Origin: Candidatus Sulfopaludibacter sp. SbA3
Lineage (GTDB): Bacteria; Acidobacteriota; Terriglobia; Bryobacterales; Bryobacteraceae
Direction: 5' to 3'
Length of the DNA: 13,118 bases
NCBI GenBank assembly: GCA_945861255.1
Contig: CAMAUG010000075.1
Span: 1-13,118 of the forward strand
The notes beneath the pieces were generated by a model, which saw only the letters and a program-made list of their open reading frames with translations, did no database searches and was not told the DNA's origin. This document shows, piece by piece, positions 6,580-12,773 of this stretch (position 1 is the first letter of the stretch; each line of letters opens with the position of its first letter). A program made the translations under genes and the position numbers.

Positions 6580-6684
6580 CATCGCTGCCTGAAGGTCGCG
6601 GCTCGGTACAGCCGGCGCCGGCCCGGCGCGCGCCGGTCATCGGCCACCACCGCCTTACGGAGCCGCGGCCGTCCGGGAGCGGTC
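6580..6684 (+). repeat. GC-rich palindromic repeat element between ccmA and ccmB
   Basis: Two imperfect inverted arms of 30 bases (6580-6609 and 6655-6684) agree at about 22 positions and flank a GC-rich centre with its own palindrome, GCCGGCGCCGGC (6611-6622). In translation the left arm reads SLPEGRGSV and the right arm TEPRPSGSGRP. I recall these as the two strands of an abundant PLPDGRGSV-type interspersed palindrome in acidobacterial genomes, but this is memory, not a search. No transposase is linked to it, so it behaves like a REP or MITE-type unit. It fills most of the ccmA-ccmB gap. Confidence 0.65.
6675..6679 (+). promoter_or_regulatory. ccmB Shine-Dalgarno (GGGAG) lying inside the repeat arm
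   Basis: GGGAG is nine bases before the ccmB ATG at 6689 and falls in the right arm of the palindromic element. If the hairpin forms in mRNA, this site would be paired, which could lower ccmB translation. Confidence 0.45.
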
Positions 6685-6688
6685 GGCC

Positions 6689-7372
6689 ATGACCCCGTTC
6701 CTCCGTGCCACCATCACGATAGCCGCCAAGGATCTCCGCTCGGAGTTCCGCACCAAGGAAGCCTTCAACGCGTCATTGTCGTTCTCGGTGGTGATCCTGG
6801 TGCTGTTCAGTTTTGCTTTCGACCCCACTTCGGAGCAGATGCAATCCATCTCCGGAGGCCTGCTATGGCTGGTGTTCTCCTTCGCCAGCGCCTTGTCCTT
6901 GAACCGCAGCTTCGCCCGTGAATTGCAGAACGATTGCCTGGACGCGCTGGTCTGCGCGCCCGTCCCCGTCGCGGCCATTTTCCTGGGCAAGGCACTGGCG
7001 AACTACCTTCTGCTCATTTGCGTGGAAATCACCGCGCTCGCGGTTTTTGCGCTGTTCTATGACACGCATTTTTCGCAGCAGTTGGGACCCATCTTGCTGG
7101 TGATTGCGCTAGGTACTTGGGGCATGACCGTTATCGGCACCACCTTCAGCGCGCTCACCGTGAATTTGCGCATGCGCGAAGTGATGCTGCCGACGCTGGT
7201 GTATCCCCTGCTAGTCCCTGCGCTGATGGCCGCCATGACGTTGACCACGGACCTGATGAACGGCATGCCGCTGGGAGGCGACAACCTGCTGTGGCTGCGC
7301 GTGTTGACGGGTTTCGACTTCATCTACACGCTGCTCGCTATGGTGTTTATTGATATTGTTGTAGTGGGGTAG
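6689..7372 (+). CDS. ccmB: haem-exporter membrane subunit CcmB
   Basis: A 227-residue integral membrane protein with about six hydrophobic segments, the permease partner of CcmA. The sequence follows the family: a cytoplasmic N terminus with KDLRSEFRTKEAF, then SLNRSFARELQNDCLDALVCAPVP, and membrane stretches such as LLWLVFSFASALSL and YPLLVPALMAAMTL. Length matches the usual 220 or so. The ATG at 6689 lies four bases after a palindromic repeat. A 47-codon reading frame starting with GTG at 6549 runs through that repeat and ends in an ATGA overlap with this start, which could couple translation from ccmA but does not look like a real protein. The gene ends six bases before ccmC. Confidence 0.94.
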   Translation: MTPFLRATITIAAKDLRSEFRTKEAFNASLSFSVVILVLFSFAFDPTSEQMQSISGGLLWLVFSFASALSLNRSFARELQNDCLDALVCAPVPVAAIFLGKALANYLLLICVEITALAVFALFYDTHFSQQLGPILLVIALGTWGMTVIGTTFSALTVNLRMREVMLPTLVYPLLVPALMAAMTLTTDLMNGMPLGGDNLLWLRVLTGFDFIYTLLAMVFIDIVVVG

Positions 7373-7378
7373 TTTCAG

Positions 7379-8086
7379 ATGTCCGAGACCGTATCCGAGA
7401 AGACCCGCGACCGGATCATGTACGTGCTTGCCATGTTGAGCGCCGCGTTGCTCACGTGGAATTTGTACAAGATTTTCATGATCCTGCCGGACGAAAAGAA
7501 CCAGGGTGCCATCTACCGCATCGTATACATGCACGTACCCAGCATCTTCACCGGCTTCACCGGCTTCTTCGTGGCGCTGGCCGCGAGCGCGCTCTATCTG
7601 ATCACCAAAGATTTGAAGTACGACGCATTTGCCGCTGCTGTCACGGAAGTGTCCCTCGCGTTCGCGTCCATCGTGTTGGCTACGGGCATGATTTGGGGGC
7701 GCATTATCTGGGGCATCTGGTGGGCCTGGGACGCGCGGTTGACCACCATGCTGGTGTGTTGGCTGATTTACTTCGGCTACGTGATGCTGCGGCGCGCCAT
7801 TGATGAGCCAACCCAAAGAGCCCGGCTTTCCGCGGTGGTTTCCGTGTTCGGATGCGTGGATATCATGATCGTTTACAAATCCATAGAATGGTGGCGCACC
7901 CAGCATCCCGCGCCCGTGCTCAGCGTCCGCGACGGAGGCGGCATGGGGCCGGGCATGGAATCGCCCATTTACTGGAATTGGCTGGCGTTCATGTGTCTGG
8001 CGGCGATTCTGGTGATGGTGCGGATGCGGCAGGAGAGTATTTCGCGCGAAATCGATTCGCTGCGCCGGATGGCCCACGCTTACTAG
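7379..8086 (+). CDS. ccmC: haem handling protein CcmC
   Basis: A 235-residue six-helix membrane protein that loads haem onto CcmE. The WWD domain is present (IWGRIIWGIWWAWDARLTT, about residues 105-123). The two axial histidines are H52 (YMHVPS) and H176 (EWWRTQHP), matching E. coli H60 and H184 with the same offset of eight. The ATG is six bases after the ccmB stop, with GGGGT (7366-7370) in the end of ccmB as a possible ribosome-binding site. The C terminus (QESISREIDSLRRMAHAY) is a charged cytoplasmic tail. Confidence 0.96.
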   Translation: MSETVSEKTRDRIMYVLAMLSAALLTWNLYKIFMILPDEKNQGAIYRIVYMHVPSIFTGFTGFFVALAASALYLITKDLKYDAFAAAVTEVSLAFASIVLATGMIWGRIIWGIWWAWDARLTTMLVCWLIYFGYVMLRRAIDEPTQRARLSAVVSVFGCVDIMIVYKSIEWWRTQHPAPVLSVRDGGGMGPGMESPIYWNWLAFMCLAAILVMVRMRQESISREIDSLRRMAHAY

Positions 8087-8095
8087 GTCTCTTGC

Positions 8096-8242
8096 ATGGA
8101 TCCCCGCAACTTCACTTACATGTTTTACGGCTACGCCGCCGCGTTCTTGATTCTGGTGGTGTACGTCGTGTTCTTGTTCCGGCGCCAGCAGAAGCTGACC
8201 AACGAACTGGACCGCGTCCGCCGCATGCTGGAGAAGAATTAA
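8096..8242 (+). CDS. ccmD: small membrane protein CcmD
   Basis: A 48-residue protein: MDPRNFTYMFYGYAAAFLIL, then VVYVVFLFRRQQKLTNELDR, then VRRMLEKN. It has one membrane helix (about 10-28) followed by a basic, heptad-like cytoplasmic tail. This is the size, topology and Y-x-x-Y/F-G-Y-A...helix...R-R pattern of CcmD, which stabilises CcmC-CcmE and is needed to release holo-CcmE. It begins nine bases after ccmC, with AGG (8085-8087) as a weak ribosome-binding site. Last gene of the operon, followed at once by the GGGGACAGG motif. Confidence 0.88.
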   Translation: MDPRNFTYMFYGYAAAFLILVVYVVFLFRRQQKLTNELDRVRRMLEKN

Positions 8243-8280
8243 GGGGACAGGCTACTCAATCGCCGAATTCCGCGCAGCAA

Positions 8281-8751
8281 TTATTTCTCGAACACCTGCT
8301 TGACGTCGAATTCGCCGTTGGGAACCGTCACATGTGAATCGACGGTCAGCGTCTTACCATCCGGCGCCAGCGTCCAGATCTGCTTCTCCTTCAGCGTCAC
8401 GCCCTGAAACTCCCGGGCGTTCTCGATCATGAGCTTGTCGCCGATCCATTGCGCCGTCCCCCTCGATTCCCCGCCCTGCACTTTGTTCACGGATTCCTTG
8501 CCGTCGATGGTGTACTTATAGTCGCTGGCCACTTCGCCCTGCGCGCTCTTCTGCACGCTATGTAGTGCTAAATTGATGCCGTTGTGCGTGACCGTCCGGG
8601 TCATCGCCAACGGTGACGGAAACGCGCCGTAATCGCTCTTGGCAAGGCTCAGCTTCCATTCGCCCGTTAGATTGGGCGCGGCATACACCGTACCCGCCAA
8701 CAGCAGGATCGCAACAGTAAACGCGCCCATGCAAGCCAAAGTTCTCTTCAT
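8281..8751 (-). CDS. secreted lipocalin-like hypothetical protein
   Basis: A 156-residue exported protein with a signal peptide at about 1-24 (ending VYA-AP). The mature part is beta-rich, with PNLTGEWKLSLAKSDYGAFP near the start and DSHVTVPNGEFDVKQVFEK at the end. The G-x-W-K-L-x-x-x-K-S-x-[FY]-G opening is a pattern I associate with small secreted proteins common in Acidobacteriota and with lipocalin-like domains. No cysteine is in the mature protein and no catalytic motif is seen. The start at 8751 is preferred over an in-frame ATG at 8769 because GGAGAGG (8761-8767, minus strand) sits nine bases upstream and the signal peptide then starts MKRTLAC. It converges on ccmD. Function unknown. 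Confidence 0.85.
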   Translation of the reverse strand: MKRTLACMGAFTVAILLLAGTVYAAPNLTGEWKLSLAKSDYGAFPSPLAMTRTVTHNGINLALHSVQKSAQGEVASDYKYTIDGKESVNKVQGGESRGTAQWIGDKLMIENAREFQGVTLKEKQIWTLAPDGKTLTVDSHVTVPNGEFDVKQVFEK

Positions 8752-8796
8752 ACCCGGACACCTCTCCACGAACCTAAGTACATTCCTCCCTGTTCC

Positions 8797-8835
8797 TTCG
8801 GCTGTTCCGCCGAAACCTCCAGGCGTTCGCCGAAC
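8797..8835. promoter_or_regulatory. two short palindromes in the divergent intergenic region (operator candidates)
   Basis: TTCGGC-N6-GCCGAA (8797-8814) and GTTCG-C-CGAAC (8825-8835) share a CGAA core. They lie in the 149-base divergent gap between the lipocalin-like gene and the zinc-ribbon gene, ending 19 bases before the -35 box at 8855. The placement suits a regulator binding site, but no regulator gene is nearby, so the call is weak. Confidence 0.3.
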
Positions 8836-8854
8836 TTTTCCACCTGAGTGGGGC

Positions 8855-8882
8855 TTGACTTCAATACGGCCTTCATTACAAT
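8855..8882 (+). promoter_or_regulatory. sigma70-type promoter TTGACT-N16-TACAAT
   Basis: The -35 box TTGACT (8855-8860) and -10 box TACAAT (8877-8882) each match five of six consensus bases, with 16-base spacing. Transcription would start near 8889, about 12 bases before the ATG at 8901. This is the best complete promoter in the window. Confidence 0.65.
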
Positions 8883-8900
8883 GGGGATATTCTGCATCCT

Positions 8901-9074
8901 ATGCCGAATTGCGAACATAAGAGTACGGAGTTTCTAATGCGGCGGGACGGGGTTGACTACATGCGCTGTCTCGACTGCGATCACGTCTTCGAGGCCGAAG
9001 ACCTGGAGCAACTCCCTGCCCTCGAAGAAGACGACGAGGAGGAATCGCCCCTTCCCCGCCGCAAGGCCTCCTGA
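8901..9074 (+). CDS. 57-residue putative zinc-ribbon protein
   Basis: The protein reads MPNCEHKSTEFLMRRDGVDY, then MRCLDCDHVFEAEDLEQLPA, then an acidic tail EEDDEEESPLP with RRKAS at the end. C4 and H6 near the N terminus and C23-x-x-C26 about 16 residues later could bind one zinc ion. The R-C-L-x-C-x-x-V-F-E run looks like a zinc-ribbon knuckle. The reading frame is short, but a strong promoter ends 18 bases before the ATG and there is biased amino-acid content, both of which favour a real gene. The ribosome-binding site is weak (GGGGA, 8883-8887, lies at the predicted transcript edge), so the message may be nearly leaderless. It converges on the next gene with a five-base gap. Function unknown; binding nucleic acid or a protein partner are both possible. 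Confidence 0.7.
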   Translation: MPNCEHKSTEFLMRRDGVDYMRCLDCDHVFEAEDLEQLPALEEDDEEESPLPRRKAS

Positions 9075-9079
9075 AATAG

Positions 9080-9649
9080 TTACTGCACCGCAGCGGGTAC
9101 TTTGGGAGCCGAGGGCCGTACCGGAGGCTGCCGCAGCAAATTCCCCCGGCAGCGTTGTGCTTCCTGGTCAATCACCCGATATTCCTGCTCGCGCGTATCG
9201 GCCAGGTCGGCGATGTACTGGCGAAGTTGATCGCGATTGGCGGAATTCGCCGTCATCACGCCGATCAGGAGATCGCCCACCGCCGCGTTCTGATACCGGC
9301 GCACTCCCTCCACCAGGGAGTTGATTTGCATCTCCACCGCCTGCATCCGGAAATATGTCTCCAACGCCAGTGTCAACCGTTCCGGCTGTTTTTGCATTGA
9401 CTGCGCCGCGTTCACCAGATAGCCCACTTCGCTCTTTACCGCCCGCCATTGCGCGGTATAGGCGGCTGGAGCTCCTTTAGCCTCCCACTCGGCCGGTTTC
9501 AATTGATCCAGCACCGGAGCGAGACGTGCCGCTTGCTCGGACAGCAACGCGGCGGTTTGCGAGATGTCCCATACGGCTGAGACTCCCTGCCCGCAAACAG
9601 GAACCTGCAGGAAGCAGGCAAGAGCAGAGGTGGAAATGAGATATTTCAT
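9080..9649 (-). CDS. secreted alpha-helical hypothetical protein
   Basis: A 189-residue exported protein I do not recognise. The signal peptide is about 1-20 (ending VCG-QG). The mature part is almost entirely predicted helix, rich in Ala, Gln and Glu (ISQTAALLSEQAARLAPVLD, later RMQAVEMQINSLVEGVRRYQ), with a Pro-rich C terminus (RQPPVRPSAPKVPAAVQ). A coiled-coil or helical-bundle fold in the periplasm is likely. The single mature cysteine is at QRCRGN. The ATG at 9649 has GGAGAA (9656-9661, minus strand) six bases upstream. It is divergent from tesA. Confidence 0.82.
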   Translation of the reverse strand: MKYLISTSALACFLQVPVCGQGVSAVWDISQTAALLSEQAARLAPVLDQLKPAEWEAKGAPAAYTAQWRAVKSEVGYLVNAAQSMQKQPERLTLALETYFRMQAVEMQINSLVEGVRRYQNAAVGDLLIGVMTANSANRDQLRQYIADLADTREQEYRVIDQEAQRCRGNLLRQPPVRPSAPKVPAAVQ

Positions 9650-9741
9650 GAGCGTTTCTCCAACCGGCGTGCCGCGGCGGGCGCGTCACGCGTATCGCGG
9701 CGGCGCACATCGCGCCCGGCACCTCCAGTTTCGCACGGGGA

Positions 9742-9760
9742 GGACAGTGCGCGGCTGTCC
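9742..9760. repeat. short hairpin GGACAG-N7-CTGTCC
   Basis: A perfect 6-bp inverted repeat with a 7-base loop lies in the divergent gap between the helical secreted protein and tesA. Its GGACAG core and 7-base loop match the design of the hairpin at 2016-2036. It may belong to the same small repeat family or be an operator. Confidence 0.4.
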
Positions 9761-9798
9761 CTATCCACGCCACGCCACGCGGGCGCGCCGATGTCGAT

Positions 9799-9804
9799 TA
9801 TGAT
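9799..9804 (+). promoter_or_regulatory. possible -10 box (TATGAT) for tesA, near-leaderless
   Basis: TATGAT matches five of six consensus bases and ends eight bases before the ATG at 9813. No -35 match is visible and no Shine-Dalgarno precedes the ATG, so a leaderless transcript fits better than a normal leader. Confidence 0.35.
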
Positions 9805-9812
9805 GGCTACAG

Positions 9813-10484
9813 ATGCTCTTTCGTCCCTCCTTGGCGCTCGCGTTGACGCTGCTGGCTGCCCAGATTTACGGTCAATCCACTGCCCGTCCCGTGATTCAGA
9901 CGCTTCCCGCGCAGGATACACGACGAGTGCTGGTGGTCTTCGGCGATAGTATCAGCGCCGGCTACGGACTGCGGCCCGGACAGAGCTACCCCGATGTTTT
10001 GCAGCGCCGCCTGGACGGGGAGAAGCTTCCCTGGCGCGTGGTGAATCTGGGTATCAGCGGGGACACTACTGCCGGGGGCGCGGCGCGCGTCACCACCGCA
10101 ATCACACAAAGGCCTTCGATGGTGCTGCTGGAACTTGGCGGGAACGACGGATTGCGCGGCACGCCGCTGGCCAGCACGCGCGCCAATCTGGAGAAGATCA
10201 TTACAGCGTTCCAGGCTGCCGGCGCACAGGTGGTGCTGGCGGGCATGACGCTGCCTCCAAACTACGGGCAGGACTACGTGAAGGGCTTTGAGAAAATCTT
10301 CACCGACATGGCGGTGAAATACAAGTTGGCACTGATCCCGTTCATCCTTTCCGATATCATCACGCCGGACCTGCGCTATTTTCTGCCGGACCACGTCCAC
10401 CCCACCGCCGAGGGCGCCGAGATCATCTCTTACACGGTGCTGAAGGCTCTCAAGCCATACATGAGTGCGGGCGCGGGGAACTAA
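9813..10484 (+). CDS. tesA: TesA-type SGNH/GDSL lysophospholipase-arylesterase
   Basis: A 223-residue exported SGNH hydrolase related to E. coli TesA (acyl-CoA thioesterase I / lysophospholipase L1), acting on acyl esters or thioesters in the periplasm. Signal peptide about 1-21. All SGNH blocks are present: VVFGDSISAGYGL (nucleophile S46), NLGISGDTTAGG (G83), LELGGNDGLRG (N111) and DHVHP (D193, H196). The runs VNLGISGDT, ELGGNDGLRG and LPPNYG closely follow TesA, which is about 208 residues. The ATG at 9813 has no Shine-Dalgarno but a -10-like TATGAT just upstream. rlmN begins three bases after its stop, so they probably form an operon. Confidence 0.93.
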   Translation: MLFRPSLALALTLLAAQIYGQSTARPVIQTLPAQDTRRVLVVFGDSISAGYGLRPGQSYPDVLQRRLDGEKLPWRVVNLGISGDTTAGGAARVTTAITQRPSMVLLELGGNDGLRGTPLASTRANLEKIITAFQAAGAQVVLAGMTLPPNYGQDYVKGFEKIFTDMAVKYKLALIPFILSDIITPDLRYFLPDHVHPTAEGAEIISYTVLKALKPYMSAGAGN

Positions 10485-10486
10485 GC

Positions 10487-11542
10487 GTGGCGCAAGCTGC
10501 CGGTGGCGCCGTAGTAGGGATGGACCTTGCCGATCTGACAAACGCGCTGGGTCCGGCCGAGCCCGCCTTCCGCGCCGCGCAGATCTATGACGCGGTCTAC
10601 CGCCAGCGCGTGGAGAATTGGGAGGCCGTCTCAAACCTCCCTAAACCTCTGCGCGCGCGTTTGGCGGAAACGTTGCCGCTGGGATTACCGGCCATCGAAA
10701 AGCGGTATGTGTCGGCGGACGGCACCGTGCGCTACCTGCTGCGCCTGGCCGATGGAAAGACCGTGGAGACAGTGTGGATGCCCGAAGCCGACCGCGCGAC
10801 TATCTGCATATCAAGCCAGGTGGGCTGCGCCGTGGATTGCAAGTTCTGCCTGACGGCGCGCATGGGGCTGGAGCGGAACCTTACGGCGGGCGAGATCGTC
10901 GGCCAGGTGCTGCTCGCCGCTTCTTCTCAAAGAGTCACGGCGCCCGTGGATCGTCTGAACATCGTGATGATGGGACAGGGCGAGCCGCTGCTGAATCTCG
11001 CCAATGTGATCAAGGCCACGCGGCTGCTGACCGATCCCGAGGGCATGGGCATTCCGCCGCGTCGCATCACGCTCTCGACGGCGGGCATCGTTCCCAAGAT
11101 CGCCGAGCTGGGGCGCGAGACGATTCGCCCCAAACTGGCCATTTCGCTCAACGCGTCCTATGAAGATCAGCGACGCGAACTGATGCCCATCACGCGCAAA
11201 TACCACTTGAAGGATCTGATGGAAGCATGCCGTGCGTATCCGCTACGCACGTGGGAAAAACTGACTTTTGAATACGTGTTATTGAAAGGCGTCAATGACA
11301 ACGACGCCGACGCGCGCCGCGTGGTGCAGCTGCTGGCGCACTTGAACTGCAAAGTGAACCTGATCGCGCTGAACCCGGGCCCGGGCATTCCTTTTGAGAC
11401 GCCGGACCCCGCGCGCGTGGCCACGTTTCAGGCCATCGTACGGCGCGCCGTGCCGTGCTTCGTGCGCAAGCCGCGCGGCCTGGACGTCTTCGCGGCCTGC
11501 GGCCAGTTGAAGCGGATGGAATTGGTGACGATCGCCGGCTAG
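10487..11542 (+). CDS. rlmN: 23S rRNA/tRNA adenine-C2 methyltransferase RlmN
   Basis: A radical-SAM enzyme that methylates C2 of A2503 in 23S rRNA, and A37 in some tRNAs. With the GTG start at 10487 it has 351 residues. The [4Fe-4S] motif CAVDCKFC gives C114, C118 and C121. The two catalytic cysteines of the family are both present, C107 (TICISS) and C338 (FAACGQL), matching the E. coli C118 and C355 environments. Other family blocks are MMGQGEPLLN, LSTAGIVPKI, LAISLNA and LLKGVNDND. GTG is favoured by GGGGA (10475-10479) seven bases upstream. An ATG at 10520, which would remove 11 residues, is the alternative. No functional link with tesA is evident; co-transcription may be incidental. Confidence 0.96.
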   Translation: MAQAAGGAVVGMDLADLTNALGPAEPAFRAAQIYDAVYRQRVENWEAVSNLPKPLRARLAETLPLGLPAIEKRYVSADGTVRYLLRLADGKTVETVWMPEADRATICISSQVGCAVDCKFCLTARMGLERNLTAGEIVGQVLLAASSQRVTAPVDRLNIVMMGQGEPLLNLANVIKATRLLTDPEGMGIPPRRITLSTAGIVPKIAELGRETIRPKLAISLNASYEDQRRELMPITRKYHLKDLMEACRAYPLRTWEKLTFEYVLLKGVNDNDADARRVVQLLAHLNCKVNLIALNPGPGIPFETPDPARVATFQAIVRRAVPCFVRKPRGLDVFAACGQLKRMELVTIAG

Positions 11543-11557
11543 TTTCCCGCTTTCGAA

Positions 11558-11589
11558 GACCCACCCGGCCCGCCGGCCATCAGTGGGTC
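11558..11589. terminator. possible bidirectional terminator between rlmN and the DUF4159 gene
   Basis: GACCCAC (11558-11564) and GTGGGTC (11583-11589) are perfect inverted repeats, with an inner CCGG-cccg-CCGG stem (11565-11576) and a six-base bulge. It lies between two convergent genes and its right arm covers the last DUF4159 codons. There is no T-tract on either side, so rho-independent termination is uncertain. Confidence 0.35.
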
Positions 11590-12392
11590 ATCGCGTAAAT
11601 CGCGTAGTTCACGCCAATCCGGATGCCTTCGGAGGACAGCCGTTCCGGGTACTCGGGAACGTCGGCAAACTCCCACGCGTCACCCACGTCTTGATTAAAG
11701 GAAATGGCGATCATCATCCGGCCTCGGGAATCGAATATTCCCCGCCAGTGCGGCACTGTCCCGCCACGCTCGATTCCCGAACCAAGCACGACGTTCGCGC
11801 CCGGCACACGCACCCGGTGGGTCAGGTCATAGAGGACATGAAACGCGGGTTCGTCGTCGGTCAGTTCTTGAGCCTCCGCCGCCGGGTACATATCGTGGAT
11901 GCCCTTCATGAAATTGGCCCACTCGCGCTCGTTGTGAAAATCGTCGACAAACAAGAATCCGCCGCGATCGAAGTAATCGCGAAAGCGCGCGGCTTCCGAA
12001 GGTGAGAGCCGCCAGTCCCCCACGGAAATCGCCACCAGCCAAGGCAAATTGAAGACGTTATCGTCGCTGGCGTCGACGATGGTTTCGACAGGCTGAACAT
12101 CGATCCTGGTCAGCCGCTGCAGCAGCCCGATGAAAAGGCGGTCTCCCTTATTCGCATCAATACCCCACCGCGAATAACCAAATCTCCGGTCCAACGGCGA
12201 CCGGTAGCGCAAGCGGCCCAGCGCGAACTCACCCTTGCGGTAGGCATCGGGAGGGTCCTCCACCGGGTCCTGCATCTCCGCCTCGTAGCGCGACCAGATC
12301 CGAGCCCGGTACTGGCCGAAGCCAAGCGAGGTCAGCGCACAAAACAGAAGCAGTACGCCGGCCATGGCGCGTTGGCGGATGATGAGCCGCAT
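11580..12392 (-). CDS. secreted DUF4159-domain protein
   Basis: A 270-residue exported protein with a signal sequence at about 1-26 (ending FGQ). The rest fits DUF4159: FALGRLRYRS...FGYSRWGIDANKGDRLFIG, NLPWLVAISVGDWRLSPSEA, FRDYFDRGGFLFVDDFHNER, DEPAFHVLYDL, and the C-terminal WEFADVPEYPERLSSEGIRI followed by GVNYAIYAM. The domain has a glutamine-amidotransferase-like layout, with the GGFLFVDD block characteristic, but no catalytic activity is established that I know of. In other bacteria such proteins occur near MoxR ATPase and von Willebrand factor genes; none is seen here, but the sequence upstream of 12393 is degraded. The ATG at 12392 has only a weak GGA ribosome-binding site. A later ATG at 12365 would still leave a signal peptide. 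Confidence 0.87.
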   Translation of the reverse strand: MRLIIRQRAMAGVLLLFCALTSLGFGQYRARIWSRYEAEMQDPVEDPPDAYRKGEFALGRLRYRSPLDRRFGYSRWGIDANKGDRLFIGLLQRLTRIDVQPVETIVDASDDNVFNLPWLVAISVGDWRLSPSEAARFRDYFDRGGFLFVDDFHNEREWANFMKGIHDMYPAAEAQELTDDEPAFHVLYDLTHRVRVPGANVVLGSGIERGGTVPHWRGIFDSRGRMMIAISFNQDVGDAWEFADVPEYPERLSSEGIRIGVNYAIYAMTH

Positions 12393-12505
12393 GGTTCCAG
12401 CCTACATGAGCCGAGCGGCAACATCCAGGAACATAACGTTCCGCGTGGGTTTGGCGCTCTCCGGCCGCCAGCCGGGTCTGGTTCCACTGTGTGAAGCCAT
12501 GTGGC

Positions 12506-12769
12506 TTATTGGATTCCGGCTCGTCGCAGATCTTGTTCCATCCAGCGTGTGGTGGTCGCCCACCAGGGGCTGCACGACACCCTTCCCATCGGAAAGTTGA
12601 AGGGCATCATCGCGGCCGTCAAGGTGTTTCCAGATACGCTGACTGCCTCTCGTCCATCCACTTGCAATGCTCGAATGAGCCCAAGGGGCCGGATTTCCCG
12701 CGCGGTTTCGAACACGACGGACGCAATGCCGGCGCGCTCCACGAATAGGGCTGTCACTAACCCACCGAT
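12506..12769 (-). pseudogene. remnant of a FAD-dependent monooxygenase N-terminus, fused to unrecognised sequence
   Basis: On the minus strand from 12769 the translation reads IGGLVTALFVERAGIASVVF then ETAREIRPLGL. This matches the N-terminal FAD-binding strand-helix-strand of flavin monooxygenases (G-x-G-I-G-G-L...L...G-I-x-V-x-V-F-E-x-x-R-E-I-R-P-L-G). The first glycines of the Rossmann motif are missing, and a TGA lies in frame just upstream (12781-12779), next to the aminotransferase end. After RPLGL (about 12677) the sequence no longer fits the family (expected GVGINLLPHA) and runs to a stop at 12506 without recognisable motifs. It appears to be a deletion product. The rest of the gap down to 12393 holds nothing I can identify on either strand. 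Confidence 0.45.
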
Positions 12770-12773
12770 GGAA

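Noticed and set aside
6549..6692. A GTG-started 47-codon frame between ccmA and ccmB
   Set aside because: It is made mostly of the palindromic repeat, with low-complexity Pro/Arg/Gly content. At most it may couple translation; I do not call it a gene.
7211..8077. A 288-codon open frame on the minus strand
   Set aside because: Antisense to ccmB and ccmC; the translation is His/Gln/Arg-rich without motifs, while the plus strand shows WWD and axial histidine motifs.
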